A stretch of DNA of 64,000 nucleotides from Peribacillus glennii (GTDB taxonomy: Bacteria; Bacillota; Bacilli; Bacillales; DSM-1321), in the NCBI RefSeq assembly GCF_003429105.1, contig NZ_QVTD01000003.1, positions 310,001 to 374,000 on the forward strand, given 5' to 3'. The notes under the pieces were generated by a model, which searched no databases, had not been told where the DNA came from, and saw only the letters and a list, made by a program, of their open reading frames with translations. Position 1 is the stretch's first letter, and the number at the start of each line of letters is the position of its first letter. The position numbers and the translations under genes were made by a program. This document shows, piece by piece, positions 51,590 through 60,774 of this stretch.

Positions 51590-53104
51590 TCATTCAGCAC
51601 CTATTCCGGATTGGGAACGAACGGCAATTTCTCTGTACTTTGATTCTGAATTATGTTCTTTTTCTGTTAGCACCGAGGCTACGAAGGTAATGAGAAAACC
51701 TACAGGAATACTCACCAAGCCTGGATTACTAAGTGGAAATAATGCATCTTCTCCGGCAAATTGTGGTCCCATCAATACTAAGGCAATAGCAACTATGAGC
51801 CCGCCAATCATTCCTACAATGGCGCCGGTAGTAGTAAGGCGTTTCCAAAATAGTGAAAATACCAGTACCGGGAGATTTGCAGTCGCAGCGATGGCGAATG
51901 CCAGCCCTGTTAAATAGGCTACATTTACATTTTGCAGAAGAAGCGCAAGGATGATGGATATAGCGCCAACTCCCAAAGCAGTGGCTTTGGAGATAAATAA
52001 CTGCTCTTTATGATTTTCCCTGCCTCCCCGTACCACCTTGATCCAGAAATCGTAAGCAAAAGCGCTGGATGCGGCTAATGCAAGCCCTGAAACTACTGCA
52101 ATGACTGTAACAAATGCGATAGCGGACAGAAAAGCCATAAAGAATTCGCCGCCAATGCTTCCTGCCCCTCCACCTACAAATTGAGCCAGTAAAGGCGCAG
52201 CAAGATTTCCACCTTTATCAGCATTCGCTATCACGTTGACACCGACCAGAAGGGCAGCTCCAAAACCAAGTATTGGTGTTAAAATTTGAAAAAGGCCTAT
52301 AAAGGTCATTCCCCATAAAACACTGCTCCGTGCTTTATTAGCCGTTGAAACGGTATAAAATCTCATTAATATGTGGGGAAGTGCAGCCGTTCCAAACAGC
52401 AGCCCAATGCCTAAAGAGAGTCTGTCCAATGGATTTTGGATCAAGCCGCCAGGTTCCAGATATTTCGGGTCGAACTGGCTCATTGACTGGAATAATGTGT
52501 TGGGATTAAAGTTGAAATGGGAAAGAGTAAGCATCGCTAAAGCGTAAGCTCCGACTAATAATAAAACAGCTTTTATGATTTGTATCCAGGTAGTCGCGAT
52601 CATCCCGCCAAACATTACATAAATCGTCATTAAAACCCCGGTAATAATGATAGCCACACTTGCCGGAATTCCGAAAAGTAACCGGATCAGAACGCCGGCC
52701 GCTATCATTTGTGGAATCATGTACAATAAGCTTATGATCAGCGTATTAAGGGCCGCTGCACTTCTTACGGGTTTTTCCCTTAATCTATAGGAAATGATAT
52801 CAGCGAATGTGTACCTTCCCGTATTTCTTACGGCCTCGGCTATCACGAACAGAACCACCACAAAAGCAACATACCAGCTTACCGAATAAAGAAATCCATC
52901 GATTCCTTTAAATGCTATAAGCCCTGAAATGCCAAGGAAAGCCGCTGCGCTCATGTACTCCCCCGCTATGGCCAGTCCATTTTGTAAACCGGAAATGCTT
53001 CTGCCCGCTGCATAAAAGTCAGTTGCATTTTTGACGCGATTTGCTGACCAGTAGGTAATGCCAAGTGTCAAAGCTATTAAACCGATAAACATGAAAATTG
53101 CCAA
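51590..53104 (-). CDS. Sodium:solute symporter (acetate/monocarboxylate ActP type)
   Basis: A 504-residue SSS-family permease with 13 predicted helices. It has TDFYAAGRSISGLQNGLAIAG near the N-terminus, SAAAFLGISGL and the TLPHILMRFYTVSTANKAR-like ALPHILMRFYTV segment of ActP acetate/short-chain monocarboxylate transporters. TTG 53104, 8 bases after GGAGGAG, is the best start; an upstream TTG at 53113 sits too close. Co-encoded with a DUF485 protein, the usual ActP partner (YjcH type). With the nitrilase upstream it probably imports or recycles the carboxylic acid concerned; it could also be the uptake system for malonate. Confidence 0.88.
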   Translation of the reverse strand: MAIFMFIGLIALTLGITYWSANRVKNATDFYAAGRSISGLQNGLAIAGEYMSAAAFLGISGLIAFKGIDGFLYSVSWYVAFVVVLFVIAEAVRNTGRYTFADIISYRLREKPVRSAAALNTLIISLLYMIPQMIAAGVLIRLLFGIPASVAIIITGVLMTIYVMFGGMIATTWIQIIKAVLLLVGAYALAMLTLSHFNFNPNTLFQSMSQFDPKYLEPGGLIQNPLDRLSLGIGLLFGTAALPHILMRFYTVSTANKARSSVLWGMTFIGLFQILTPILGFGAALLVGVNVIANADKGGNLAAPLLAQFVGGGAGSIGGEFFMAFLSAIAFVTVIAVVSGLALAASSAFAYDFWIKVVRGGRENHKEQLFISKATALGVGAISIILALLLQNVNVAYLTGLAFAIAATANLPVLVFSLFWKRLTTTGAIVGMIGGLIVAIALVLMGPQFAGEDALFPLSNPGLVSIPVGFLITFVASVLTEKEHNSESKYREIAVRSQSGIGAE

Positions 53105-53184
53105 ACGCCCCAACTCCTCCCGCTACAATTCAAAAGTATTATTAATTTTACATTCTTCGATCAATCTACGGATAAAATCCAATC

Positions 53185-53541
53185 CTATTGCCTTGATTTT
53201 TCCATCAGTTCTTTACCGAGCACATCAATCTTCTTTTGTGAATACCTAATGAATGCATAGCATAAAACCCATGCTACCGGTATTTGAGAAAGAGAATATA
53301 AGTAGCCAAAATTGAGGGATCCAATTACCGGTTTTGATGCGATTTCAGGAAAATATCCTTGGATTACCAGCAGCAACGTGTAATAGGCTGTGAAAAATAC
53401 GAGTGCAGGTATGATAAAACGACGCTTTGCTCTTACAAGCATTCTATATTCCTTTGATACATATAGATCGTCCCAGTTCAGTTTATTTGTCGAGTCAGTA
53501 TCAACCGGCTCTGATTTCTCTACCCTAGTATTTAATGGCAA
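53185..53541 (-). CDS. DUF485 membrane protein, symporter partner
   Basis: A 118-residue protein with two transmembrane segments. It has the family's N-terminal LVRAKRRFIIPALVFFTAYY and a second helix near the end. DUF485 proteins are encoded next to ActP-type symporters and are thought to assist them. TTG 53541 is 7 bases after AAGGAGGG. It is followed by the symporter and preceded by the nitrilase with a weak hairpin between. Confidence 0.87.
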   Translation of the reverse strand: MPLNTRVEKSEPVDTDSTNKLNWDDLYVSKEYRMLVRAKRRFIIPALVFFTAYYTLLLVIQGYFPEIASKPVIGSLNFGYLYSLSQIPVAWVLCYAFIRYSQKKIDVLGKELMEKSRQ

Positions 53542-53567
53542 TACGGAACCCTCCTTAAAAAAGATTA

Positions 53568-53593
53568 GGGAGTAAATTTAATAATTTACCCCT
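53568..53593 (-). terminator. Weak hairpin between nitrilase and DUF485
   Basis: GTAAATT (53572-53578) pairs with AATTTAC (53583-53589), extended by two G-C pairs beyond one mismatch. On the minus strand TCTTTTTT follows and then merges into the next ribosome site. It may give partial termination so that the nitrilase is made in excess. Confidence 0.45.
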
Positions 53594-53612
53594 GTTAGTT
53601 CACAAGTGATTT

Positions 53613-54677
53613 TTAAACTTTTTGTAGATCTTGGCTTGTTGGGAAATTTTCGAGGTCTTTGTTGGTTGAGTTAATTAACTGATCAGTCAACTCATCCTTT
53701 TCGATGGTGATTGGAGCATGGGAGCGTTTATTCACTTTGAGCTGGTAAATATCAAATCTATTATAGTAGCCAACAATATCATGGGCTTGTTTTAATATGA
53801 TACTTTGGCTGATGTCTATTTCTGCTTCGACCATGCCTTCTTTCCCTACCAAAGGTTCACCGATCACGTCACCTGTTGGTCCAACAATGAGAGAAACCGG
53901 TTGCGGAGCATTTCGTAAAGTGGATTCAATTTTTTGGTCGCCTTGTGACAATTGTTGAATAGCATCTTCGTCCAGGACTCCAGATGAAACAATGTTAAAC
54001 ACTTTACCTTCAAAGGCATGTGCAGCGGCTCTTAATGTGATGGCATTTGTTAAGTTATAACTTTTCCCCTCCTCAGGACGTTGGAAAGGCCAGACAGGAG
54101 GATAACAAGAAATATGCACCTGTTCTCCCTGGGCTAACAGGGAAAACCTTGATAATGTATTGGTATTTTCGCCACAGATTAAGGCACCGATTTTACCTAT
54201 TTCTGTATCAACAGGATGCAGTTGTGAGGCATCACCATTGGCCCAGGTTAATTTTTCTGCCCAAGTAGGCACCAGTTTTCGGTGTCTGTTCAAGAGTTTG
54301 CCATCCCGGTCAAACAACAGATTGGTATTCCACATGGCACCCATGCTGATGTTATCCTTCTCTGTTATCCCTACAGATAGAAATACCTTATTGGATTTTG
54401 CTATTTGTGCTATTTTTTTAAATGCGTCACTTCCAACCGTAATCGCATTATCAAAAAGTTTACGGTAAAAGTCATGTTGATCAATCGGTGCATAAACAAT
54501 ATTCCATACGGGGAATGCAGGAACAAATGATTCTGGGAAAACTACCAGGTCTGCTCCGTTGGAGGCTGCATTCTTGACTAAATCCTCCATTTTTTCGATT
54601 GTTGCATCTCTGTCGAGAAACACAGAAGCAGCTTGGACGGCTACAGCACGAAATTTTGGATAGGTATCTTTTGGCAT
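53613..54677 (-). CDS. Nitrilase (aliphatic/arylaceto type)
   Basis: A 354-residue true-nitrilase-like enzyme. The triad is visible: Glu in VVFPESFVPAFPVW, Lys in NRHRKLVPTWAEKLTW and Cys in ALICGENTNTLSRF. The PxFP and CGENTNTL motifs separate nitrilases from the amidases elsewhere in this window. It converts R-CN to R-COOH and NH3. I choose ATG 54677, 8 bases after AAAGGA; earlier in-frame starts have no site. A sigma-54 promoter lies about 50 bp upstream and the activator gene lies next door. Possible products include malonate (from cyanoacetate or malononitrile), which the neighbouring mdc operon could use; this is an inference. Confidence 0.9.
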   Translation of the reverse strand: MPKDTYPKFRAVAVQAASVFLDRDATIEKMEDLVKNAASNGADLVVFPESFVPAFPVWNIVYAPIDQHDFYRKLFDNAITVGSDAFKKIAQIAKSNKVFLSVGITEKDNISMGAMWNTNLLFDRDGKLLNRHRKLVPTWAEKLTWANGDASQLHPVDTEIGKIGALICGENTNTLSRFSLLAQGEQVHISCYPPVWPFQRPEEGKSYNLTNAITLRAAAHAFEGKVFNIVSSGVLDEDAIQQLSQGDQKIESTLRNAPQPVSLIVGPTGDVIGEPLVGKEGMVEAEIDISQSIILKQAHDIVGYYNRFDIYQLKVNKRSHAPITIEKDELTDQLINSTNKDLENFPTSQDLQKV

Positions 54678-54725
54678 ACACGTCATCCTTTCAAGTAATG
54701 AATTTTTCATACACTACTAAATATA

Positions 54726-54741
54726 TGCAAGTATCATGCCA
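54726..54741 (-). promoter_or_regulatory. Sigma-54 (-24/-12) promoter of the nitrilase unit
   Basis: On the minus strand TGGCATGATACTTGCA matches the -24/-12 consensus (TGGCAC, five bases, TTGCA). GG and GC are exactly ten bases apart. It lies about 50 bp before the nitrilase start, with a sigma-54 activator gene immediately upstream. Confidence 0.88.
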
Positions 54742-54781
54742 TTTTTTTTCACATAGTAAACTGATATTTAGCCAAGGAATC

Positions 54782-54830
54782 GATGCAAGAATGACTCAGT
54801 TTCCTTAATTTCCTGATGCAAGAATGACTC
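54782..54830 (-). promoter_or_regulatory. Two identical upstream activator sites
   Basis: GATGCAAGAATGACTC occurs perfectly at 54782-54797 and again at 54815-54830, start to start 33 bp (about three helical turns). The pair is 40-105 bp upstream of the sigma-54 promoter, in the gap between the activator gene and the nitrilase. This is the expected geometry for an enhancer bound by the PAS-AAA-Fis activator. Confidence 0.78.
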
Positions 54831-54834
54831 TGAT

Positions 54835-56514
54835 TCAATATTGGTTCGATGTAATGATCCCTAACTCCTTAATACGCCTGACAATTGTCGATTGGCTCAT
54901 CTTTAAATGTTTGGCTGCCTTTCTGGTAGTTTTATATTTTTTTAGTGTTTCTTCAATAACACTCCTCTCGACATCCTTTAATATGTGCTTGAGGCTAGTA
55001 TCTTGAATCTGCGTACTCACACTAAGTGGATCATAAGAATCCTTTGCTTTGAGCTTTGCCCCTGGAGAATCCTTGTCAAAATCCTTCGAGAGCGTGTGAA
55101 ATAACGGAAATATCTTTTCCTTACTAATTTTATCCTCATCGGATAAAACCACTAAACGCTCGACGATATTCTGAAGCTGTCTTACGTTCCCAGGCCAATG
55201 ATAATCACAAAGCAGGTCAACTGCTTCAGAATCAAACCTTTTTTGCAATGAATATAATTTATTATATTTGTTAAGAAACAAGTGCAGCAGAAATGGTATA
55301 TCATCTTTTCTATCCCGTAACGTCGGGAGCTCTATCGGAATGACATTTAACCGATAAAACAAATCTTCCCTAAACTTCCCTTCATCCACCATTTGTTCCA
55401 GATTACGGTTTGTTGCGGCAATTAAGCGGAAATCAATCCGTAAGGTCTTTGTTCCTCCAACACGCTGTATGGCTTTGTCCTGGATCGCTTGTAAAAGCTT
55501 TGCTTGAAGAGCCAGAGGCATTTCACCAATTTCATCCAAAAATAATGTCCCTTTATCCGCAAGCTCAAAGTAACCAGGCTTCCCCTCTTTCTTTGCTCCT
55601 GTGAAAGCTCCAGGGTCATAGCCAAATAATTCTGATTCCATCAAGCTTTCCGGGATAGCCCCGCAATTAACCTTAATAAATGGACCGGAATTTCTTAAGC
55701 TAAAATGATGAATGCTTTTGGAAAGGACTTCTTTGCCAGTACCTGATTCACCTGTTACTAAAATGCTAGTATCAACTGGAGCGATCCGTTTGACAACATT
55801 TAAGATATCGTTCATTTTTTTGCTATTTGTAACGAACCCTTCAATTGTCGTTTCTTTCAGCCGTAATTCTATTAGTTCACTTTCATAACGCTTCACAATC
55901 TCTTCATTCTTTTTAATCTGTTCCTTTAATTCAGTTAATTCTGTAATATCCCTCGAATTACAAACTATTCTTACAATTTGGTTGTCATCATTGAATATTG
56001 GATTTCCTGTCGCTATCATCACTTTTTCTGTTCTTGTTTTTTGAGAGACAGTGATCCGTCTTCTATTTTCCAATACTAATCTCACAACCGAGGGATTAAA
56101 AATGCCCTCGTTTTCTATATCAACAACACTCTTCCCGATTAATTCGGTGGACTTTACACCAAAATTCCGTTCACTTCCCCGGCTGACCCCAAGAGTAATG
56201 CCATTTCCATCGGCTACGTATATTCCATCATGAGAATGATTAAATATGGATTCCAAATCCAGGTTCCTCTCCTGCAATTCGATCCATTCAGATATATCTT
56301 GAAAAATTGCGAGGCAGATATTTTTTTCCAGGGGAAATACTTTTACAAGTAAATTAGTATCCAGCTTTATTGAAATGGGCAGCGTCTCCATTTCGAAACT
56401 GGATATCCATCCAGTACCTATCTTATCCAGCAACTGTTGGACCTGTTCAGAATAGGAAGTAATCCTACTATCATAAATTTTTGCAATGCCTAATACAGTG
56501 TCAGGTAAATTCAT
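54835..56514 (-). CDS. Sigma-54-dependent activator, PAS-AAA-Fis type
   Basis: A 559-residue transcription activator. It has an N-terminal PAS-like sensor region (about 80-200, FNHSHDGIYVADGNGITLGV). The AAA+ domain shows Walker A GESGTGKEVLSKS, the sigma-54 contact motif GAFTGA, Walker B FLDEIGEMP and the arginine-finger RLNVIPIELPTLRDR. A C-terminal TyrR/Fis-type helix-turn-helix follows (KTTRKAAKHLKMSQSTIVRR). ATG 56514 follows GGAGG by 8 bases. It should bind the twin 16-bp repeats and activate the nitrilase-DUF485-symporter unit when a ligand binds the PAS domain. Confidence 0.93.
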   Translation of the reverse strand: MNLPDTVLGIAKIYDSRITSYSEQVQQLLDKIGTGWISSFEMETLPISIKLDTNLLVKVFPLEKNICLAIFQDISEWIELQERNLDLESIFNHSHDGIYVADGNGITLGVSRGSERNFGVKSTELIGKSVVDIENEGIFNPSVVRLVLENRRRITVSQKTRTEKVMIATGNPIFNDDNQIVRIVCNSRDITELTELKEQIKKNEEIVKRYESELIELRLKETTIEGFVTNSKKMNDILNVVKRIAPVDTSILVTGESGTGKEVLSKSIHHFSLRNSGPFIKVNCGAIPESLMESELFGYDPGAFTGAKKEGKPGYFELADKGTLFLDEIGEMPLALQAKLLQAIQDKAIQRVGGTKTLRIDFRLIAATNRNLEQMVDEGKFREDLFYRLNVIPIELPTLRDRKDDIPFLLHLFLNKYNKLYSLQKRFDSEAVDLLCDYHWPGNVRQLQNIVERLVVLSDEDKISKEKIFPLFHTLSKDFDKDSPGAKLKAKDSYDPLSVSTQIQDTSLKHILKDVERSVIEETLKKYKTTRKAAKHLKMSQSTIVRRIKELGIITSNQY

Positions 56515-56693
56515 TTTCATGGCCTCCATTATTTTAAACTCCTACCTATTTCTTTTTTAATATTTATTAAGCAAAGGATATATTTAAGTTTAAGATATTG
56601 GTTAACTGCATTGATCAATTTTGCAAGAAAATCTAACAAGGTGTCCAGTGGATTCCTGGGTATTCCATCCGTAAATCAGGTGGGGAAAAAGTG

Positions 56694-56716
56694 AAAAAGA
56701 CAGGGTAGGTTCCCTG
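56694..56716 (-). terminator. Weak terminator after the quinone oxidoreductase
   Basis: CAGGG (56701-56705) and CCCTG (56712-56716) form a short stem followed by TCTTTTTC on the minus strand, 11 bases after the stop at 56728. Confidence 0.5.
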
Positions 56717-56727
56717 CCTTAGAAGTT

Positions 56728-57708
56728 TTATAACGTTAGCAATATCTTACCGGTACTTTGTCTGCTTTCCATCAGTTCATGTGCCTTTGCCGCATCCTCA
56801 ATGGGAAAACGCGAACCGATCTTCATTTGCAGGCGGCCATCCGCCAAATAAGGAAGCACCTGGTCAGCCGTATCCTGCAAAAGGTATGGGCGTCTGTCGC
56901 GGGTGGTTCCCAGGCTGAACCCTAGAACTGAACGGCAGCTGGAATGCAGATCCGTTGTTTTGACTTGGCCTACCATTCCCCCGGCGGCATTTCCAAAATT
57001 GACCAATCTTCCATAATACGCAAGACATGCAAGGCTTTTTTCTGCAACCCATCCGGAGATCGAATCCAAAATGACATCGGCACCCTGTCCATCCGTCAGT
57101 TCATTTACTTTCGCAGCAAAATCTTCTGTTTCATAGCAGATGACATGATCCGCACCTGCTTCCAGTGCTGCAGCTTTTTTACTTTCATTTCCTACGGTTC
57201 CGATTACGCGCTTCGCCCCTAATACCTTAGCAAGCTGAATCGCAGTCGTACCAATACCACCTGCTGCGGCATGAATCAGTACCGTTTCGCCGGGATGGAG
57301 CCTTCCGACATCTGCCAAAAGCTTATATGAGGTAAAGGAAACGGTCGGGCAGGCCGCTGCCGTTTCAAAGTCAATACTATCCGGAATTGCAAAGGTGAGA
57401 TCTTCATCGGCTACAATATACTCGGCATAGGAACCATTTTTGGGAAAAGCGATTACCCTGTCCCCTGCGCCTATGCGTTTTACGCCTTCTCCCACCGCTT
57501 CAACTGTCCCGGCAGCATCCAAACCAGGAACGAACGGAGGCTGCCCCGTTCCATGATATTTGCCGTATCTGGCTTTAATGTCCGCAAAGTTTACTGCAGT
57601 TGCTGCAACACGGATTAACACTTGCTTTGGCCCAAGGGCGGGTTTCTCAACTTCCGTGTACTTCAACACTTCTGGTGCGCCAAATTCAGTTATAACAACC
57701 GCTTTCAT
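56728..57708 (-). CDS. Zinc-independent quinone oxidoreductase / MDR-family reductase
   Basis: A 326-residue medium-chain reductase. MKAVVITEFGAPEVLKYTEV at the N-terminus, GLDAAGTVEAVGEGV and the NADPH motif HAAAGGIGTTAIQLAKVLGA (about 148-167) are clear. No cysteine/histidine set for catalytic zinc is visible, which places it with the NADPH:quinone reductases (Qor type). GGGAGG lies 7 bases before ATG 57708. It is separate from its neighbours; a housekeeping detoxification role or an enoyl/quinone reduction step is possible. Confidence 0.9.
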   Translation of the reverse strand: MKAVVITEFGAPEVLKYTEVEKPALGPKQVLIRVAATAVNFADIKARYGKYHGTGQPPFVPGLDAAGTVEAVGEGVKRIGAGDRVIAFPKNGSYAEYIVADEDLTFAIPDSIDFETAAACPTVSFTSYKLLADVGRLHPGETVLIHAAAGGIGTTAIQLAKVLGAKRVIGTVGNESKKAAALEAGADHVICYETEDFAAKVNELTDGQGADVILDSISGWVAEKSLACLAYYGRLVNFGNAAGGMVGQVKTTDLHSSCRSVLGFSLGTTRDRRPYLLQDTADQVLPYLADGRLQMKIGSRFPIEDAAKAHELMESRQSTGKILLTL

Positions 57709-57758
57709 CCAAAATCCTCCCATTCATTCAAACTAGAACACTACTGTTTATCCTTATT

Positions 57759-59048
57759 TTACCATGGTGTTCCAATTAGTACGAATAAGAGCCATGCGAG
57801 ACCCGGCCCAAGAGCGATGAAAAGGCCTGCAATCATCAAGAGCTTCCTGAAGAATAAACGTTCATTCACACCTTGTACGTTTGCCATGATCAGCGCTCCG
57901 TTTGTGGAGAAAGGACTGATATCAACAACACTCGCCGCAATGGACAGTGCTGATACTACACCGATCGCTGACATGGTTGGATCTTGCAGGATTGGAGCCG
58001 AAAGCGGGATAACGGCTGCCAGAAATCCTGTTGTAGAAGCAAAAGCCGATATAACCCCTCCAACATATGATGCCATCAGGGATGCAAGTACAGGGTTGCC
58101 GATGCTTGCAATTTGGTCAGTCATGAATTCCATGGTCCCTACTTTTTCCATAACTCCTACATACGTCATAATCCCCGTTACCATTAACATTACGCCCCAA
58201 GGCATTTGCTTGATGATATCCGCCTGGTTTTTAGGAGCCATCAATGCCAATACAAGCCCGATCATCAATGCGCCGAAGCCCATATTCATATCGAATCCGA
58301 TAGCTAATGTAATAAGGAGACCGATTCCAAACAGCGTAGCGATTTTATACCAGGTTGATTCATTATTTTCAGTTTTTGCATTTACCGCGCCAGCTCCGCC
58401 TTCTGTGGCAGCCGCCATTTGCAATTCGGCACCGGTTCGGTGTTTAAGCAACCTTAGCCCCCCGAATGCAAAGAAGACAACCAATGAAATTAAAACGTAG
58501 AAAATAAAACAGTTGATAAAAAGCATGATTGGTGAATGAGGGATCTTTTCAGATTCCATGATACCGTTTACAACCAAACCAAAGATATTTAGCGGCGAGA
58601 AGGAGCCTGCATACATTCCTGTTGATATCAAAGTACCCATCAGAATAGGATTGATTTTGTGCTGATAAGCCAAACGCAGCGCGATCGGGAATAAGATCGG
58701 GCCAACAGCGACAGTCGAAGCTCCCACTGCGGATAACAGGGCGCTTAAGAAAAACAACACCCACGGAAGGAGCCCCACATTCCCTTTTACCAATTTAAGC
58801 CCGCCTGAAATGATCATGTCGAGAGTCCCGTTGTTTAAGGCAATCGCGAATAAATACGTGACCCCTGCCAAAAGAATGAACATGTCGACCGGAAAAGCCG
58901 CGTAAAGGTCATCAAGGGACAACCCGCTCACATAAGTACCAACGATAAAAGCTGCCACAATACCTAAAACGCCCATATTCACCGAAATAACCGAACCAAT
59001 GATGAACATAGCTAAAAGGACAATAAGAGTAATTATTTCCAAACTCAT
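57759..59048 (-). CDS. MatC-like dicarboxylate carrier
   Basis: A 429-residue membrane protein with about 12 helices. The N-terminal block ISVNMGVLGIVAAFIVGTYV, then FPVDMFILLAGVTYLFAIAL and NNGTLDMIISG, matches the MatC N-terminal family, named after the malonate carrier of rhizobia. The middle contains the hydrophilic linker KHRTGAELQMAAATEGGAGA. The substrate is probably a C3-C4 dicarboxylate: malonate (for mdc) or maleate/D-malate (for the cluster to the right). AGGAGG precedes ATG 59048 and a cre-like box lies about 90-100 bp upstream. Confidence 0.82.
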   Translation of the reverse strand: MSLEIITLIVLLAMFIIGSVISVNMGVLGIVAAFIVGTYVSGLSLDDLYAAFPVDMFILLAGVTYLFAIALNNGTLDMIISGGLKLVKGNVGLLPWVLFFLSALLSAVGASTVAVGPILFPIALRLAYQHKINPILMGTLISTGMYAGSFSPLNIFGLVVNGIMESEKIPHSPIMLFINCFIFYVLISLVVFFAFGGLRLLKHRTGAELQMAAATEGGAGAVNAKTENNESTWYKIATLFGIGLLITLAIGFDMNMGFGALMIGLVLALMAPKNQADIIKQMPWGVMLMVTGIMTYVGVMEKVGTMEFMTDQIASIGNPVLASLMASYVGGVISAFASTTGFLAAVIPLSAPILQDPTMSAIGVVSALSIAASVVDISPFSTNGALIMANVQGVNERLFFRKLLMIAGLFIALGPGLAWLLFVLIGTPW

Positions 59049-59512
59049 AGATTTCGCCTCCTGATTTAAATTGTTCTAAAATGTGTTTGGCGACCAGTGC
59101 ACCGGTTGCGTAGATAGCCTGAAGTTGCATGTTTCTCTAAAGCGCTTACATAGTTCTTTTAAAAAAAATCCCTTTTCCCCCTATCAATTTACGAAAAATA
59201 GGGACGTGGATTTTGGGACTGCTGGAAAGTCTGAACAAAAGGTTTCGAAAAGTTGATAATCATAAGTATTATTGCAATTTCTTTAAAAAAGCCTCTTTTA
59301 AATGATCTACGTATTCTCCCAGGTTCAGAAGTCAGTCCTTAATAATCTCTATGTAACTTGCTGACTGATCAAGGTAGTTAGTAGGTTAAAGCTTATTAAG
59401 TTGTTAAATTCCCCCTATCAATAATTGAACTTTATAAATTTTCTGTCTTTTATACTATAAAATTTCTTTCGTTTACTGTCAACAGTTTACAACAAAAAAA
59501 TAATAGAGTTTC
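59049..59512. other. Intergenic region between MatC-like and MFS genes
   Basis: No gene in this 464-bp stretch. It contains the cre-like site at 59137-59150 and long AT-rich segments that likely include the MatC promoter. Confidence 0.4.
59137..59150 (-). promoter_or_regulatory. cre-like catabolite-control box
   Basis: Minus-strand TGTAAGCGCTTTAG matches 12 of 14 positions of the Bacillus cre consensus TGWAANCGNTNWCA, with the palindromic core AAGCGCTT. It sits about 90 bp before the MatC-like carrier, so CcpA repression by good carbon sources is plausible. Confidence 0.5.
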
Positions 59513-60724
59513 TTAAAACTTAGAGTCAATGAAACCGCGTACCCTGCCCACCCTTTTTGACGCTGCCAGAACAAGGGGATAGCCAATAAATAAAAGAACC
59601 AGAATGAGAGAAATGACTCCATACCATTGAAAATGAATCCAGAAATATCCCCCAAATGATCCGATTAGGCTCGATCCCAGGTAATAAAAAAGAAGATACA
59701 AGGATGACGCTTGCGCTTTATTTTCCCCTGCAAGTTCCCCTACCAAGGAACTGGCTATCGAATGGCTTGCAAAGAAACCGAATGTGAAAATAGACAATCC
59801 TGCTATTTTGCCAATTAAGGAAGGAACTAAGGTGATAAGCGCACCCGCCAGCATAATGGCAATAGACAGTTTCAAAATCAAGGTGTAGCCGTATTCATCT
59901 GCTTTTTTTCCCATGTAAACAGAACTGTATGTTCCACAGATATAAACAATGAAAATGAAACCGACAAGGGTTTGGCTTAACCCGTAGGGCGGATCAACAA
60001 GCAGGAATCCGATATAGTTATACAGAGTTACAAAACTTCCCATAAGCAAAAATGCAAGCAAAAATAATGCTAGCAGTTGCTTATTCATGATGTGGGTTTT
60101 ATAGGAGTGCCCCACAGACTTCCAGTCCAACGGTTTTATTACGGTATGCCTTGATTTGGGAAGGGCAAACAAAAAGAGAACACTGAAAATAAGCGTCAAT
60201 CCACCCACAGCCGTTAACGCGATTCTCCATGAGAAAATGTCGGACAGCAGACCTATTAAGATTCTTCCCGCCATGCCGCCGATCGTTGTGCCGCTGATGT
60301 AAAGTCCCATAATCCTGGCGATGCCTTTTGGATGAAATTCTTCTCCAATATAAGCCATGGAAATTGAAGGTACTCCGGCTATGAAAATACCCAGAAGTGC
60401 GCGAAGTATCAGGAGCGTAATAAAGTTTGGGCTTAACGCCGTTAATATGGCAAGAAAAGAGGTGAAGAACATGGAAAGCACCATGATCTTCTTTTTGCCC
60501 ATCGCATCTGACAATGCCGCCGAAACCAGCATTGATATCGCAAGCAACCCTGTAGATAAAGACAATGTTAAACTAGCAAAAGGCGCGGAAACATGAAATT
60601 CTTTCGCGAAAACCGGTAGTAATGGCTGCGTTGTATACAGGATAGAAAAAGTGACAAACCCTCCAAGGAACAGTGCAAGGCTTGCCCGTGTATACTCTTT
60701 CGACCCTTTCAGTATGTAACCCAC
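59513..60724 (-). CDS. MFS transporter, YnfM-like
   Basis: A 403-residue 12-helix MFS permease of the YnfM-like drug/metabolite branch: GGFVTFSILYTTQPLLPVFA at the N-terminus, SDAMGKKKIMVLSM in loop 2-3 and GLYISGTTIGGMAGRILIGL in the middle. GTG 60724 follows GGGGGAGAGG. It is last in the direction of the dehydrogenase/isomerase run and is separated from the dehydrogenase by the palindromic repeat pair. It may move the dicarboxylate concerned or be unrelated. Confidence 0.85.
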   Translation of the reverse strand: MGYILKGSKEYTRASLALFLGGFVTFSILYTTQPLLPVFAKEFHVSAPFASLTLSLSTGLLAISMLVSAALSDAMGKKKIMVLSMFFTSFLAILTALSPNFITLLILRALLGIFIAGVPSISMAYIGEEFHPKGIARIMGLYISGTTIGGMAGRILIGLLSDIFSWRIALTAVGGLTLIFSVLFLFALPKSRHTVIKPLDWKSVGHSYKTHIMNKQLLALFLLAFLLMGSFVTLYNYIGFLLVDPPYGLSQTLVGFIFIVYICGTYSSVYMGKKADEYGYTLILKLSIAIMLAGALITLVPSLIGKIAGLSIFTFGFFASHSIASSLVGELAGENKAQASSLYLLFYYLGSSLIGSFGGYFWIHFQWYGVISLILVLLFIGYPLVLAASKRVGRVRGFIDSKF

Positions 60725-60774
60725 AAGCCTCTCCCCCTTTCCTTGAAGTAGATAATTTAACCCATCACCGCGCT

